Below are positions 44,867 through 53,254 of a stretch of 64,000 nucleotides of DNA, in pieces; the first letter of the stretch is position 1; the number at the start of each line of letters is the position of its first letter. The translations under genes were made by a program, and so were the position numbers. The DNA lies in the NCBI GenBank assembly GCA_965262785.1, contig OZ253559.1, positions 1,612,001 to 1,676,000 on the forward strand, written 5' to 3'. Source of the stretch: G965218495 sp965262785 (GTDB taxonomy: Bacteria > Bacteroidota > Rhodothermia > Rhodothermales > Bin80). A model generated the notes under the pieces. That model did no database searches. It saw only the letters and a list, made by a program, of their open reading frames with translations, and was not told the origin of the DNA.

Positions 44867-45290
44867 CGCACTATACCCCGGCACGTCGGCCATTTTGGCA
44901 GATCCGTCAATACGGACGAATTCAATCGAGTCGAGTGTAGGAAATGCGCCCGAGTATGCATGTGCGCCACCTACTAATTATGCAAAGATCGTGGTTGAGT
45001 CCTTAAAGCTGCACCACAAATTCCGGTTAGGGAGGACCTTCCCGCAAGATCTTTTTCACCAGACGCTTTCCGACGCGAAGCCTAATGCTCGGCAAATACG
45101 TCACAGTTTTTGCGTACCTTTCGCATCACCGCAGGCAGCCTGCGATGTTCGTCCATTGGGCATGGTCGCTGTAGGGTTACTAACTGCCTCGCCCTTTGAT
45201 TGTCAAAGCATGGCATCGTGGTGCGGACCGGGATTTGCCTGGGTCCGCTTTTGCGATCGTGCGTAACAGCTACCAAATACAGCCACGATT
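44867..45290. other. Noncoding stretch after the truncated IS3 element
   Basis: About 420 bp with no supported gene. It begins at the truncation point of orfB and ends at the small unknown gene at 45291. One terminator-like hairpin lies at its end (separate entry). Confidence 0.4.
45223..45252 (+). terminator. Terminator-like hairpin
   Basis: GCGGACC (45223-45229) pairs with GGTCCGC (45242-45248) around a 12-nt loop and TTTT follows. It could stop read-through from the IS3 fragment before the small gene at 45291. Confidence 0.5.
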
Positions 45291-45572
45291 ATGGTCAGAG
45301 ACGTAACCGATGCAGAATTGGAATCCATCAGGAACCCAGTGGATTTCAGCATCGTTGCCGACAACATAATCCACGTAGCGGATTTCGTTGTCGAGAAATA
45401 CGAGTTCACCCGTGGTGAGCCGCTTTCGAATTCCCTCCGGGACACCGCGATTGCGGAGATCAAGCGCGCATTGTGGGAGTCCATGGACCGACTCCGAGTG
45501 CTGCGCAGGAAATCTGTGCGGGAGTTGTTCGATATCGCCGATGCGGCCGTCGCCGAGGTCGCCAAGAAGTAA
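45291..45572 (+). CDS. Small helical protein of unknown function (paralogue 1)
   Basis: A 93-residue acidic, soluble protein predicted by eye to be mostly alpha-helical. It shares a pattern with the protein at 45755-46015: a first helix ending in an Ile-Ala-(Asp/Glu)-Asn run (VADNIIHVADFVVEKYEFT), a variable proline-containing turn, a central Ala/Lys-rich helix (TAIAEIKRALWESMDRLRVL) and a final LFDIADAAVAEV helix. I do not recognise the family. It follows a terminator-like hairpin, so it probably has its own promoter. Confidence 0.5.
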   Translation: MVRDVTDAELESIRNPVDFSIVADNIIHVADFVVEKYEFTRGEPLSNSLRDTAIAEIKRALWESMDRLRVLRRKSVRELFDIADAAVAEVAKK

Positions 45573-45754
45573 CGGTCCCATGGCACCTGACCCCACGGGA
45601 TGGCGAAAGGCAATTGCAGTGAATTCGCCACCATCTAGCGTATACTGCGCCCGCTGTCGCGGTGCGCGGCGTCTGCCAAATTCGTTGCTGGCAGCATTAA
45701 CTTGTCAGCCAGCGAGGATCACGTAGGTATAACAACCAATGGTACGCTCTTTCC

Positions 45755-46015
45755 ATGAAGCAGTCAGCTCCCAGTTTGCGATCAGCGGTCAGCCGCAGCA
45801 TTTGGTTAGAGAACGTTCGAACAATTGCTGAGAATGCGGTTTCTCGTTACGAGGAAGCACATGGCCCTCTACCTCCCGACAAGCGCACAGCCGCATTGAA
45901 CGCTGCTAAACAAGCGCTCGAGTTGCGCGTGTTAGCGCTGGAGAAGGGGAGAGGAGAAATGTTGAAGTCGATGTTCGATACCGCTGAGTCCTCCTTGGTC
46001 CAAGTAGTTGGGTAG
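45755..46015 (+). CDS. Small helical protein of unknown function (paralogue 2)
   Basis: An 86-residue helical protein. It aligns by pattern with the protein at 45291-45572: VRTIAENAVSRYEEAHG against IVADNIIHVADFVVEKYEFT, then a proline turn (PLPPDKRT), AALNAAKQALELRVLALEK, and MLKSMFDTAESSLVQVVG against VRELFDIADAAVAEV. The pair looks like an old tandem duplication with a 180-nt spacer. No signal peptide, no metal motif. Function unknown; possibly a helical bundle that forms homo- or heterodimers (inference). Confidence 0.5.
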   Translation: MKQSAPSLRSAVSRSIWLENVRTIAENAVSRYEEAHGPLPPDKRTAALNAAKQALELRVLALEKGRGEMLKSMFDTAESSLVQVVG

Positions 46016-46289
46016 TGCCCACTTAGGTGGTATGGTGCCGCACGATGTACGGTTACCAAAGCCTGGTCGCCGGGCGCAATGCCGGTTACAGCCGAATGGC
46101 AACGCATTGGCCTTGCCCGGGAGGTGCGTACCACCGGAAGGGGAGCAAGCGTTCCTCGACTTGGCTCCCAAGAGCGTCTAAATGACCACAGCAACGGCAA
46201 TGCGCAGATGCCGAATGCAGTGATATATGCGGTTCCGGCGCCTAGCGATGATGGCAGCGATTAGAAAGCGCCTACTCGCAGCGCGCCAA

Positions 46290-46640
46290 TCAACCGCTGC
46301 CTAGCGCGGATTCGACTGAGTCGTGGATCTCGATAATTCGGTCAAAACCGCTGATGCGTACGATTTCCCCAATGTCATCAGTAAGCGACGACATCACGAA
46401 TCGTCTCTGCGGCGGCCTGAATTGCTTGGCCAGCTTCAAAGCCACGCGGAGACCTGCGCTGCTGATGTATCTAAGGCTACCACAATCCATGACAAGCACC
46501 ATATCGGTGCTCTTGAGTCCACCGTGCAGCTCGCGGTCGAAATCCCACGCATTCGAGCTGTCGATCCGCCCGCCAACGTGTGCTGTTACGGTGTTACCGT
46601 TGCGCTCAAGTGCTAGTGAAAACGTCTTATTGCTACCCAT
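46290..46640 (-). CDS. STAS-domain anti-sigma factor antagonist
   Basis: A 116-residue single STAS domain. The strand VMDCGSLRYISSAGLRVAL carries the serine (ISSAGLR) that is phosphorylated in SpoIIAA/RsbV-type antagonists. Such proteins bind an anti-sigma kinase and release a sigma factor or other partner. No RsbW-like kinase or PP2C phosphatase is in the window, so its partners must lie elsewhere. It is on the minus strand between the two small unknown genes and the bat operon. Confidence 0.8.
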   Translation of the reverse strand: MGSNKTFSLALERNGNTVTAHVGGRIDSSNAWDFDRELHGGLKSTDMVLVMDCGSLRYISSAGLRVALKLAKQFRPPQRRFVMSSLTDDIGEIVRISGFDRIIEIHDSVESALGSG

Positions 46641-46740
46641 AGCAGGTACCTTGGGTTCTTCAGAATAGTGAGAAAACGGTTAATTGGTTTGCTGATTCAG
46701 CTACGCCTTTTCATTGGCGCGCCCTACCCGCCGCTTCGAA

Positions 46741-46775
46741 ATAGGGCTGTAGCACAGCCCTATGAACGGTGCGCA
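46741..46775 (-). terminator. Likely terminator downstream of the bat operon
   Basis: ATAGGGCTGT and ACAGCCCTAT form a perfect 10-bp stem with a 3-nt loop (46741-46763), about 130 nt beyond the end of batE in the direction of transcription. On the minus strand the stem is followed by TTTCG, a weak T-run, so it may also need another factor. Confidence 0.5.
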
Positions 46776-46892
46776 GGCAGGTGCTGCCCGCCACAAGCGG
46801 GCTATAAGATAAGCACATACGCGGCCAATAGTCATAGGTGCAAGGCCTGCATTAACTCCTTTTTCTACAAGAGGTGCCCAATGGCGCGGCAG

Positions 46893-47663
46893 CTAGATTT
46901 CCCCAACCGACATCTCAGGCAAATAGCCCACAACTCCGTTGGGTAGCTTTACCCTGAGATGTGTGCTTTCCCGGCCCAGAATTCCCACCAAGACCCCTTC
47001 AGGGACATCAAGGGCACCGGCATCGCCCAAGGTGTCGGCCAGCTTCGCCGATTTTGCGATGACCACGCCCGTGGTGATACCAGTCCTGCTGGCGGAAGTA
47101 CCGAAGGCGGCCATAAGCAGCATCAATCCCAATACCAGCGAGCCCAGACGTGCCCTGCGCTGCCAGGCGCTGCGCGTATTGGTCCAAATGCGTATTCCGT
47201 AGAGCGCGGCCGCCGCCACGTACAGCAGCAGCCCAAGCACCAGGTAGGGCAGGGTACCTATAGGCACCACGACGCGTTGCCACCAAGTGACCCAAAACGG
47301 TGGCGGCACCGACGAGAATGGTGCCCCAATACGGGCCCGTACGATATCCATGTTGTGCACCAAGGCAGGGTCGTCACCCAAAAGGCGTCTGGCTTTTTCC
47401 CAGTGTCGCAGTGCCTGCCCATACTCATCGATTCGAAAATACGCATTGCCTGCGTTGTAGTACACAGCACCCGTGGCATAGCCCGTGGCAAGCACGTCTT
47501 CGAACGCTGCAACAGCATCACGATAGTTGCCGGCGGCATAGTGCTCAGTGGCCTCATCGAATCGTTGAACGGCCTCTCGGAGCTGACTATGCGCCAGGTC
47601 GGCACTAGTCCACGCTACAGCCGCGCAGGCAAACACGCGTATTAGGACACGTCGAATGCTCAT
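46893..47663 (-). CDS. batE: BatE: TPR and SH3-like domain protein
   Basis: A 256-residue protein with a signal peptide (to DLAHSQ), tetratricopeptide repeats (FDEATEHYAAGNYRDAVAAF, VYYNAGNAYFRIDEYGQALR), two membrane helices and a C-terminal SH3-like domain (GVLVGILGRESTHLRVKLP). This order is the BatE pattern of the aerotolerance-type operon. Its start overlaps the batD stop. TPRs suggest a scaffold in the periplasmic/membrane Bat complex; biochemical role is not settled. Confidence 0.85.
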   Translation of the reverse strand: MSIRRVLIRVFACAAVAWTSADLAHSQLREAVQRFDEATEHYAAGNYRDAVAAFEDVLATGYATGAVYYNAGNAYFRIDEYGQALRHWEKARRLLGDDPALVHNMDIVRARIGAPFSSVPPPFWVTWWQRVVVPIGTLPYLVLGLLLYVAAAALYGIRIWTNTRSAWQRRARLGSLVLGLMLLMAAFGTSASRTGITTGVVIAKSAKLADTLGDAGALDVPEGVLVGILGRESTHLRVKLPNGVVGYLPEMSVGEI

Positions 47664-49492
47664 GGGTGCGCGCTTTGGTCGATGAGCACGATAAGTTCAA
47701 TGGCGGCCTGCATAGCACTGTCCATCCGGGCGCGATCCGGCCTATCGGGCGCAAACCGGGCTGCATCACAGTCCATGAGGAAATTGTGGAGCCTGTTGCG
47801 CGTTGATTCGGACACACCAGCTTCTGCTAACGCGGCATACAGATGCGGACGAGTCATTCCGAGCTCTGCTACATTCATGCGGTTGCCAATAAAGCCCAGC
47901 ACGGCCTTCTCCAGCTCAACGAAGAATGGGCGCGGTGCATCCCTCTCGCTGAGCTGCATGGCCCGCTTGAGGTGGCGCCGTGCCAGCGGGTGCGCTTGTC
48001 GGCCGCGAGCCCACGCTACATCGGTCTGCAGCCGCGTAGCACGGCGGCGCCAAGCCGCCAGGGTAGTCAACACGAGAAGCGGCATGGCTATCGCCACAAA
48101 TATCCACCAGCGTCTGTGCAGCGGCACCGGTGGGTAAGTTACCCAGCGCTCAGCTGCGCGCGGACCTGCGATATCGTCAACCGGAAATCCCGTTGCCAGC
48201 GTACTTGTGGGCACCGCCGCAGAGGCAGTGCCACTGACCCGGATCGCTGGCAGCATGCGCTCAATCGTCTGGTACGCTGCCGTCGCAGGGTCCAGGTAGC
48301 TGAAACGGAACGCAGGTATGTTGAAGGTCCCGTTAGCCCGCGGGATCATGAGGAAGGTGAACGTCTTGGTGCCACCAGCGAGGTTGCTCGCTACCCGACT
48401 TACGGTGTTGATTTCCGGGTCGTACGACTCGAAGACACCAGGCAGTTGGACTTCCGGCCCGTCTAGTGTGGAGATGTTGCCCTCGCCCGTGATGCGTATC
48501 ACAAGCTCCAGCGGCTCGCCTACATCAACCTGGGTCCGACTGAGCCGTGCCTCCAACGTGTACTTTCCTACAGCATCCCGGTACCCGTCTGGCGCGTGTG
48601 AGGGAAGTGGCTTAACCTCCATGGCGACCGGCGGCGAGCTGCGCTCGATCTCCTGATAGGCAGCCCGCCGGGAGAACAATGAGCCCCCGAACCCAACCGT
48701 TCCTGGAGCAACCACTTTTGTGGCGATACGCAGCGGATCAATGGTCAGCGACCCCGGGCGGGTAGGAAAGACCGCCACTCGCTTGACCACTATGGAACTG
48801 TATCGCAGCCCGTCTTGGATGCTCGTTCGTGGCATGGGGCGTCCTTCAACGGGCAAGTCTTCGCGCCAGAATCCTTCAGCATCCCAAGAGTCGGCCAACC
48901 TGCTATTTTGGGGCTGCATGCCTTCACGGAAAAACAGCTCGTAGCTGATGGTGACCTGTTCATTTACAAACGGCGTGGTGCTGCTGGGAATGACGCGTAT
49001 GAAGACATCGCGCTCAGCGATCTCACCCACAGGGCCGCCCGGAGCCGGGATCGGAAACGGGTCAAAAATGCTGCGCCTGCCCGGCGTACGAGAAGGACGC
49101 TGGGACTGAGGCACAACCGTGATACTAATGGCACTGGTTGTGTAAGTGGTATCCGCAATGTCTACTGTGGCGGATTCTATATGCGCCTGTCCCTCTGCCA
49201 GCGGCTGGTACTGCCAGGAATAGGTTGCGGTTCTTGTCACGTTGCCGTTGACCCACGAGACACTGGTACCACGCGACGGGGCTGGTGACACTAGCTGCAA
49301 GCCAGGTGCTGCCGGCGGCATGGGAATGGAGACATCGACGATGTCGGCACCTGTGACCTCAATGGAATAGGTGACTGCCTCCTGGGTCCCAATGGTGGAT
49401 GAATTGACCAGCGCCTGAACAGATTGAGCATGCGCCATGCGGCACACGAAAAGAAGCGCCAGTCCAAGTCCTAAAGAGAAATACGTACGCAC
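47660..49492 (-). CDS. batD: BatD: oxygen-tolerance family protein
   Basis: A 610-residue protein with signal peptide (to MAHAQS), several immunoglobulin-like beta-sandwich domains of the BatD type (QALVNSSTIGTQEAVTYSI ... and VDVGEPLELVIRITGEGNIS), then one transmembrane helix near residue 470 (WWIFVAIAMPLLVLTTLA) and a cytoplasmic helical tail. It is expected to work with the VWA proteins BatA/BatB at the inner membrane. It starts 6 nt after batC. Confidence 0.87.
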   Translation of the reverse strand: MRTYFSLGLGLALLFVCRMAHAQSVQALVNSSTIGTQEAVTYSIEVTGADIVDVSIPMPPAAPGLQLVSPAPSRGTSVSWVNGNVTRTATYSWQYQPLAEGQAHIESATVDIADTTYTTSAISITVVPQSQRPSRTPGRRSIFDPFPIPAPGGPVGEIAERDVFIRVIPSSTTPFVNEQVTISYELFFREGMQPQNSRLADSWDAEGFWREDLPVEGRPMPRTSIQDGLRYSSIVVKRVAVFPTRPGSLTIDPLRIATKVVAPGTVGFGGSLFSRRAAYQEIERSSPPVAMEVKPLPSHAPDGYRDAVGKYTLEARLSRTQVDVGEPLELVIRITGEGNISTLDGPEVQLPGVFESYDPEINTVSRVASNLAGGTKTFTFLMIPRANGTFNIPAFRFSYLDPATAAYQTIERMLPAIRVSGTASAAVPTSTLATGFPVDDIAGPRAAERWVTYPPVPLHRRWWIFVAIAMPLLVLTTLAAWRRRATRLQTDVAWARGRQAHPLARRHLKRAMQLSERDAPRPFFVELEKAVLGFIGNRMNVAELGMTRPHLYAALAEAGVSESTRNRLHNFLMDCDAARFAPDRPDRARMDSAMQAAIELIVLIDQSAHP

Positions 49493-49498
49493 GCGGTA

Positions 49499-50254
49499 TT
49501 ACCAGTCCTTTGTTACACGTCGCGGGCGGCCTTCGGCCTTCTGAATCTCACGCAAAAGCTCCTTTTCTTCATTCTCCAAGGCCTGCAAGATGCGCTCTGC
49601 CTCCGCTCGGCTCATCGGGGTCTCCCGGGGTTGTTGCTGCTCGGAGTTTGATTGCTCCTCTTCCCCCTGCGCCTGATTCTGCTGTTCCTGGTTCTGCTGC
49701 TGCTCTTGGTTTTGTTGTTCCTGATCCTGCTGATCTTGGTTCTGCTCCTGATCTTGATCACCCTGCTGCTGATCCTGATTGTCGTCGTTCTGCTGTTGGT
49801 CCTGCTGCTGCTGTTGCAGGCGCTTTACATATTCGTAGTTAAATCTTGCATCCTCATTCGTCGGATCTGCCAGAAGTGCCTCGCGGTAGTGCTCCAGCGC
49901 TGCCTCATTTGCCTGCATACTGAATGCGTTGTTGCCTGCATTGTAAAGAGTCCTGGTAGCATCAGTGGGCCTAGACGCTGTCTTCACGGCTTCCCCGAAT
50001 GCTGACTGGGCCTTTTCGAAGTTACTTTGTCCGTGAAGTGCGAGTCCTAGGTTGTTTTGCAGGCCATAGTAGATGTTGTCCATCGAATGCCTGTCCCGGT
50101 ACAGGTCCAGCCCGCGCTCGTAAGCATCTTGAGCTTCCTGAAGCTGATTGTTCTGCAGGAAAAGGTTTCCTTGCCATCCCTGACCCTGAGCGCTAGAGTC
50201 AGGTGCTGCCTGCAGCATGACCAGAAGTAATGACAACACTTGCATAGTCAACAT
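49499..50254 (-). CDS. batC: BatC: TPR protein with a Gln/Asp/Asn-rich low-complexity tract
   Basis: A 251-residue protein. After a short signal peptide it has three TPR-like repeats (EAQDAYERGLDLYRDRH, NLGLALHGQSNFEKAQSAF, NAGNNAFSMQANEAALEHY). From about residue 145 to 215 it is almost only Q, D, N and E (LQQQQQDQQQNDDNQDQQQ and further), then a charged C-terminal helix (AERILQALENEEKELLREIQ). The tract is known in BatC homologues, though usually shorter. It sits 3 nt downstream of batB. Confidence 0.85.
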   Translation of the reverse strand: MLTMQVLSLLLVMLQAAPDSSAQGQGWQGNLFLQNNQLQEAQDAYERGLDLYRDRHSMDNIYYGLQNNLGLALHGQSNFEKAQSAFGEAVKTASRPTDATRTLYNAGNNAFSMQANEAALEHYREALLADPTNEDARFNYEYVKRLQQQQQDQQQNDDNQDQQQGDQDQEQNQDQQDQEQQNQEQQQNQEQQNQAQGEEEQSNSEQQQPRETPMSRAEAERILQALENEEKELLREIQKAEGRPRRVTKDW

Positions 50255-50257
50255 GTA

Positions 50258-51274
50258 TTAGGTAACCGGCGGTTTTTTCCGCGCTGAGATCAACCCTTCC
50301 ACCAGGAAGAGAACCAGTGCCAACAGCAGGGGCACCTGGTACTTAATGTCGTACTCTTCAAACTGTTCGCTCGCCAATTCCGTTCGCTCCAGCCGCTCCA
50401 GTGCGGGGATAATCTGCATGACGCTGCTGGAGGTGCGGGCGATGCGAAAGTACGACCCGTCTTCCGCGAGGCGCTTCAACTCCTCTTCTTCGAGTCTTGT
50501 TTGCACGATCTCACCCTCGAGATCCCTGTGGAAAGTGCGCCGATCTCCTTCATACAACGGTATTGGTGCTCCGCTGGTCTCACCCACGCCGACTGTGTAG
50601 ATAACGATGTCCGATTGCCTGGCGCGACTCAGGATGCCCTCCAGGTTGGCTACATGGTTTTCGCCATCAGAGACTATCACCAATGCGCGCGAGCGACCTT
50701 CCACCTGCGGATCTTGCGAAGCGCCTTCCAAGGCCCCGACGGCCTCACTCAAAGCTTTCTCGAAGTCCGTGCCGGGAGTCGGGAGAAGGCTGCGGCTGGC
50801 CACATCCAGAAACAGGCGTAGTGCACTATAGTCTGTAGTCAGCGGGCACTGCAAAAAAGCGTCACCGGCAAAAATCACTAGGCCAACACGGTCGCCGCGC
50901 AGCTCGCTCAGCAGCTTCTTGATCTCATTCTTTGCTCGACTGAGCCGGTTGGGCGCCACATCTTCGGCCTCCATCGACAAGGAAACATCCAGTGCGATCA
51001 CCATGTCCACGCCTTCCCGTGTGGCCTCTTTCAGCTTTGTTCCAATCTTGGGTCCGGCCAATGCCAGAGACAGCAGCGCCAGGCCGGCCACAAAGAAAGC
51101 TGACTTCCACCGTCGCCGTCTGCCGCTTACCAGAGATGAAAGGCGCTTGATCAGTGACTCGTCTCCAAATCGCCGCCGAAGCATGCCGCGCCGCCACCAT
51201 GCATAGACAAACAGCAGAACAGCTGCCGGTATGGACGCAAGCGTCCAAAGGTATTCGGGATAAAGCCAGGCCAT
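50258..51274 (-). CDS. batB: BatB: VWA-domain membrane protein
   Basis: A 338-residue protein. It has two N-terminal membrane helices, then a von Willebrand A domain with an intact MIDAS: VDMVIALDVSLSMEAEDV (DxSxS), a Thr near PGTDFEKALSEA and the last Asp in VIVSDGENHV. A C-terminal helix (YQVPLLLALVLFLVEGLI) anchors the other end. It lies between batA and batC. The family is thought to form a periplasmic metal-dependent assembly; precise role unknown. Confidence 0.88.
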   Translation of the reverse strand: MAWLYPEYLWTLASIPAAVLLFVYAWWRRGMLRRRFGDESLIKRLSSLVSGRRRRWKSAFFVAGLALLSLALAGPKIGTKLKEATREGVDMVIALDVSLSMEAEDVAPNRLSRAKNEIKKLLSELRGDRVGLVIFAGDAFLQCPLTTDYSALRLFLDVASRSLLPTPGTDFEKALSEAVGALEGASQDPQVEGRSRALVIVSDGENHVANLEGILSRARQSDIVIYTVGVGETSGAPIPLYEGDRRTFHRDLEGEIVQTRLEEEELKRLAEDGSYFRIARTSSSVMQIIPALERLERTELASEQFEEYDIKYQVPLLLALVLFLVEGLISARKKPPVT

Positions 51275-51279
51275 AGACG

Positions 51280-52263
51280 TCAGGGAAAGCGGCGCAACAG
51301 CGTAGTGGAGATGAGTACCTCAAGCAAAATCAAGACCAACGCAGGCCACAGGTAACGTTCATAGCGCTCTTCGTAGTCGGTGTAGGTAAGGGTTTCGATC
51401 TTGGTCGTTTCCAGCTCGCCAATCCGGGCATAGATGTCGCGTAGCGCATTCTTGTTGGTGGCCCGGAAGTACTGCCCGCCTGTGTTTGCTGCTACGCTTC
51501 GCAGCATGTCCTCGTCGATCTCTACGGGTATCATCTGGCGCCGGGAGCCACCGAACGGGGTGTCAACCACGTAGGGGGCCTCTCCATAAGTGCCTACACC
51601 AACCGCGTATATGCGCACCCCGAGCGTAGCAGCAACATCGGCGGCCGTCACGGGGTCGACCTCGCCGCGGTTGTTTTGTCCATCGGTCAGAAGGACAATC
51701 ACCTTGCTTTCCGCCTCGGTGTCTTTGAGGCGATTGACGGCCGTAGCAAGGGCCGTCCCTATGGCGGTTCCGTCTTCTATTATGCCTGCATTTACCTCGT
51801 CCAGCATATTCAGGAGGAACGTATAGTCCAGCGTCAGGGGCGTCTGGGTATAGGCTTTGCCTGCGAAGACTATAAGGCCGATCCGGTCCGAGACGCGCCC
51901 GCGAATGAACTCTGCAGCCACTTCTCGTGCCGCCTCGAGCCTGTTGGGTCGAAAGTCCTCGGCAAGCATCGAAGTGGACGTATCAAGTACCAACATGATT
52001 TCTACACCTTCAGCATATCGCTGCTGTGTCACGTCACGTTCCTGGGGACGCGCTAACGCCAGGATGAATAGGGCCAAAGCCGCCATGCGGAGTACCAAGG
52101 GCGTTGCCGCGATATACGAACGCCAGCCCCTGGGCGTGTTGAATGCGACGCCGCTGTTGCTGTAGCGCAAGCCGCCTGCACGGCTTGAGCGCCACCAGTG
52201 CCAGCCGCCCCAAACGGGTAGCAGAGCAAGAAGCACAAGCCAAAGTGGTGCGGCAAATTCCAT
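51280..52263 (-). CDS. batA: BatA: VWA-domain membrane protein
   Basis: A 327-residue protein starting MEFAAPLWLVLLALLPVWGG at ATG 52263; the longer frame upstream is not needed. It has N-terminal membrane helices, a VWA domain with MIDAS VEIMLVLDTSTSMLAED and VIVLLTDGQNNRGEV, and a C-terminal helix. It is paralogous to batB, which follows by 5 nt. Both keep the metal-site residues, so both should bind Mg/Mn (inference from family). Confidence 0.88.
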   Translation of the reverse strand: MEFAAPLWLVLLALLPVWGGWHWWRSSRAGGLRYSNSGVAFNTPRGWRSYIAATPLVLRMAALALFILALARPQERDVTQQRYAEGVEIMLVLDTSTSMLAEDFRPNRLEAAREVAAEFIRGRVSDRIGLIVFAGKAYTQTPLTLDYTFLLNMLDEVNAGIIEDGTAIGTALATAVNRLKDTEAESKVIVLLTDGQNNRGEVDPVTAADVAATLGVRIYAVGVGTYGEAPYVVDTPFGGSRRQMIPVEIDEDMLRSVAANTGGQYFRATNKNALRDIYARIGELETTKIETLTYTDYEERYERYLWPALVLILLEVLISTTLLRRFP

Positions 52264-52273
52264 TGGTGCGGGG

Positions 52274-53254
52274 CTATTCCTGAATCTCTTCTTGACGAGC
52301 TGCGTCCAGTGCCAGCTGACGCTGCTTGTCTTCCATGCGTTCAATGATGTGCCTGGTCTGTGCAAGGGATTGTACGCTGTCAGCTACCGGTGGTACATAC
52401 TCAGCGAACTTCACCAAATCGCTTAGTCCCAGAACGCGTTGGACCTCATCCGGCACACCACCAGGGATTTTGAAGCGTACGAGAGTAAACTCTTCCAAAA
52501 TCTCGTTTGTAGCCAGCTCAAGCGCGGGTACCCCGATCCTGAGCTCAAGGTACATTCTGAGGACCTCGGACAACTCGACGAAAAAAGGAACTTCGCTCCC
52601 TTCCGCTGACACATTGACCTTCTCAAGTTCGCCCAGCCTCGCCTTGGCCAACTCATATGGTGACAGCTGCGGGTCCTGCGGGGCATCGTCCAGGATCACC
52701 TCGGTTCTTCTGCGTGTGTACCACCACCAAAGTGAACCAATGACAAAAAAGGCGGCCAATGCCAGAAGCACCCAAGGCCATGGCGGTGTGCCGCTGCTGC
52801 CGGGCTGCAGAAAGTGAACGGCTTCAGCCATGCCGTGGATGGTATCCGCATCCGCAGGCACCACCGAAATCACCGGAATCACGATGCGGCGCGTACTGTC
52901 CTGACGGCTTCCGCCGTTTAGTGTGACCGATAGGGGTGGCACCACTGCACTGTCCAAGGCAAATGTCGTGACATCGTACACGACGCTGTCGAGCCGTACA
53001 GAGGGCCCGAGTATGGCGCGTCCACTGGAGACTACCCGAATACCGTCCAGGTCACCGAACGATTCTTTCCCCGAGCCCGGACTCGGGAACTCTGGCGCTT
53101 CCATGGAGCCGTGCAGAACACTCACTGTCAGCAGGAAGCGCTCTCCCACTCGCGCGCTATCCACAGATACCGTTGCCTCTAAGCGTTGCGCGTCCGCAAT
53201 TCCACACAGCCCGGCGCCAAGCGCAAGAACTATTGCCAGTACCCGGTACATCAC
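52274..53254 (-). CDS. Bat-operon protein with BatD-like N-domain and cytoplasmic tail (DUF4381-like)
   Basis: A 326-residue protein with a signal peptide (MMYRVLAIVLALGAGLCGIADAQ), an N-terminal beta-sandwich domain about 130 residues long that resembles one BatD domain, a single transmembrane helix (PWVLLALAAFFVIGSLWWWY) and a helical tail with SPYELAKARLGEL and FFVELSEVLRMYLELR. Such genes occur between the DUF58 gene and batA. Its start overlaps the DUF58 stop by 4 nt and batA follows by 10 nt. Probably a membrane partner in the same complex. Confidence 0.75.
   Translation of the reverse strand: MMYRVLAIVLALGAGLCGIADAQRLEATVSVDSARVGERFLLTVSVLHGSMEAPEFPSPGSGKESFGDLDGIRVVSSGRAILGPSVRLDSVVYDVTTFALDSAVVPPLSVTLNGGSRQDSTRRIVIPVISVVPADADTIHGMAEAVHFLQPGSSGTPPWPWVLLALAAFFVIGSLWWWYTRRRTEVILDDAPQDPQLSPYELAKARLGELEKVNVSAEGSEVPFFVELSEVLRMYLELRIGVPALELATNEILEEFTLVRFKIPGGVPDEVQRVLGLSDLVKFAEYVPPVADSVQSLAQTRHIIERMEDKQRQLALDAARQEEIQE

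Noticed and set aside
29620..49840. Possible CRISPR-like or tandem repeats (poly-glycine codons in the T9SS protein, CTG/TTG tract in batC)
   Set aside because: Both are in-frame low-complexity coding tracts; no regular repeat-spacer unit exists anywhere in the window.
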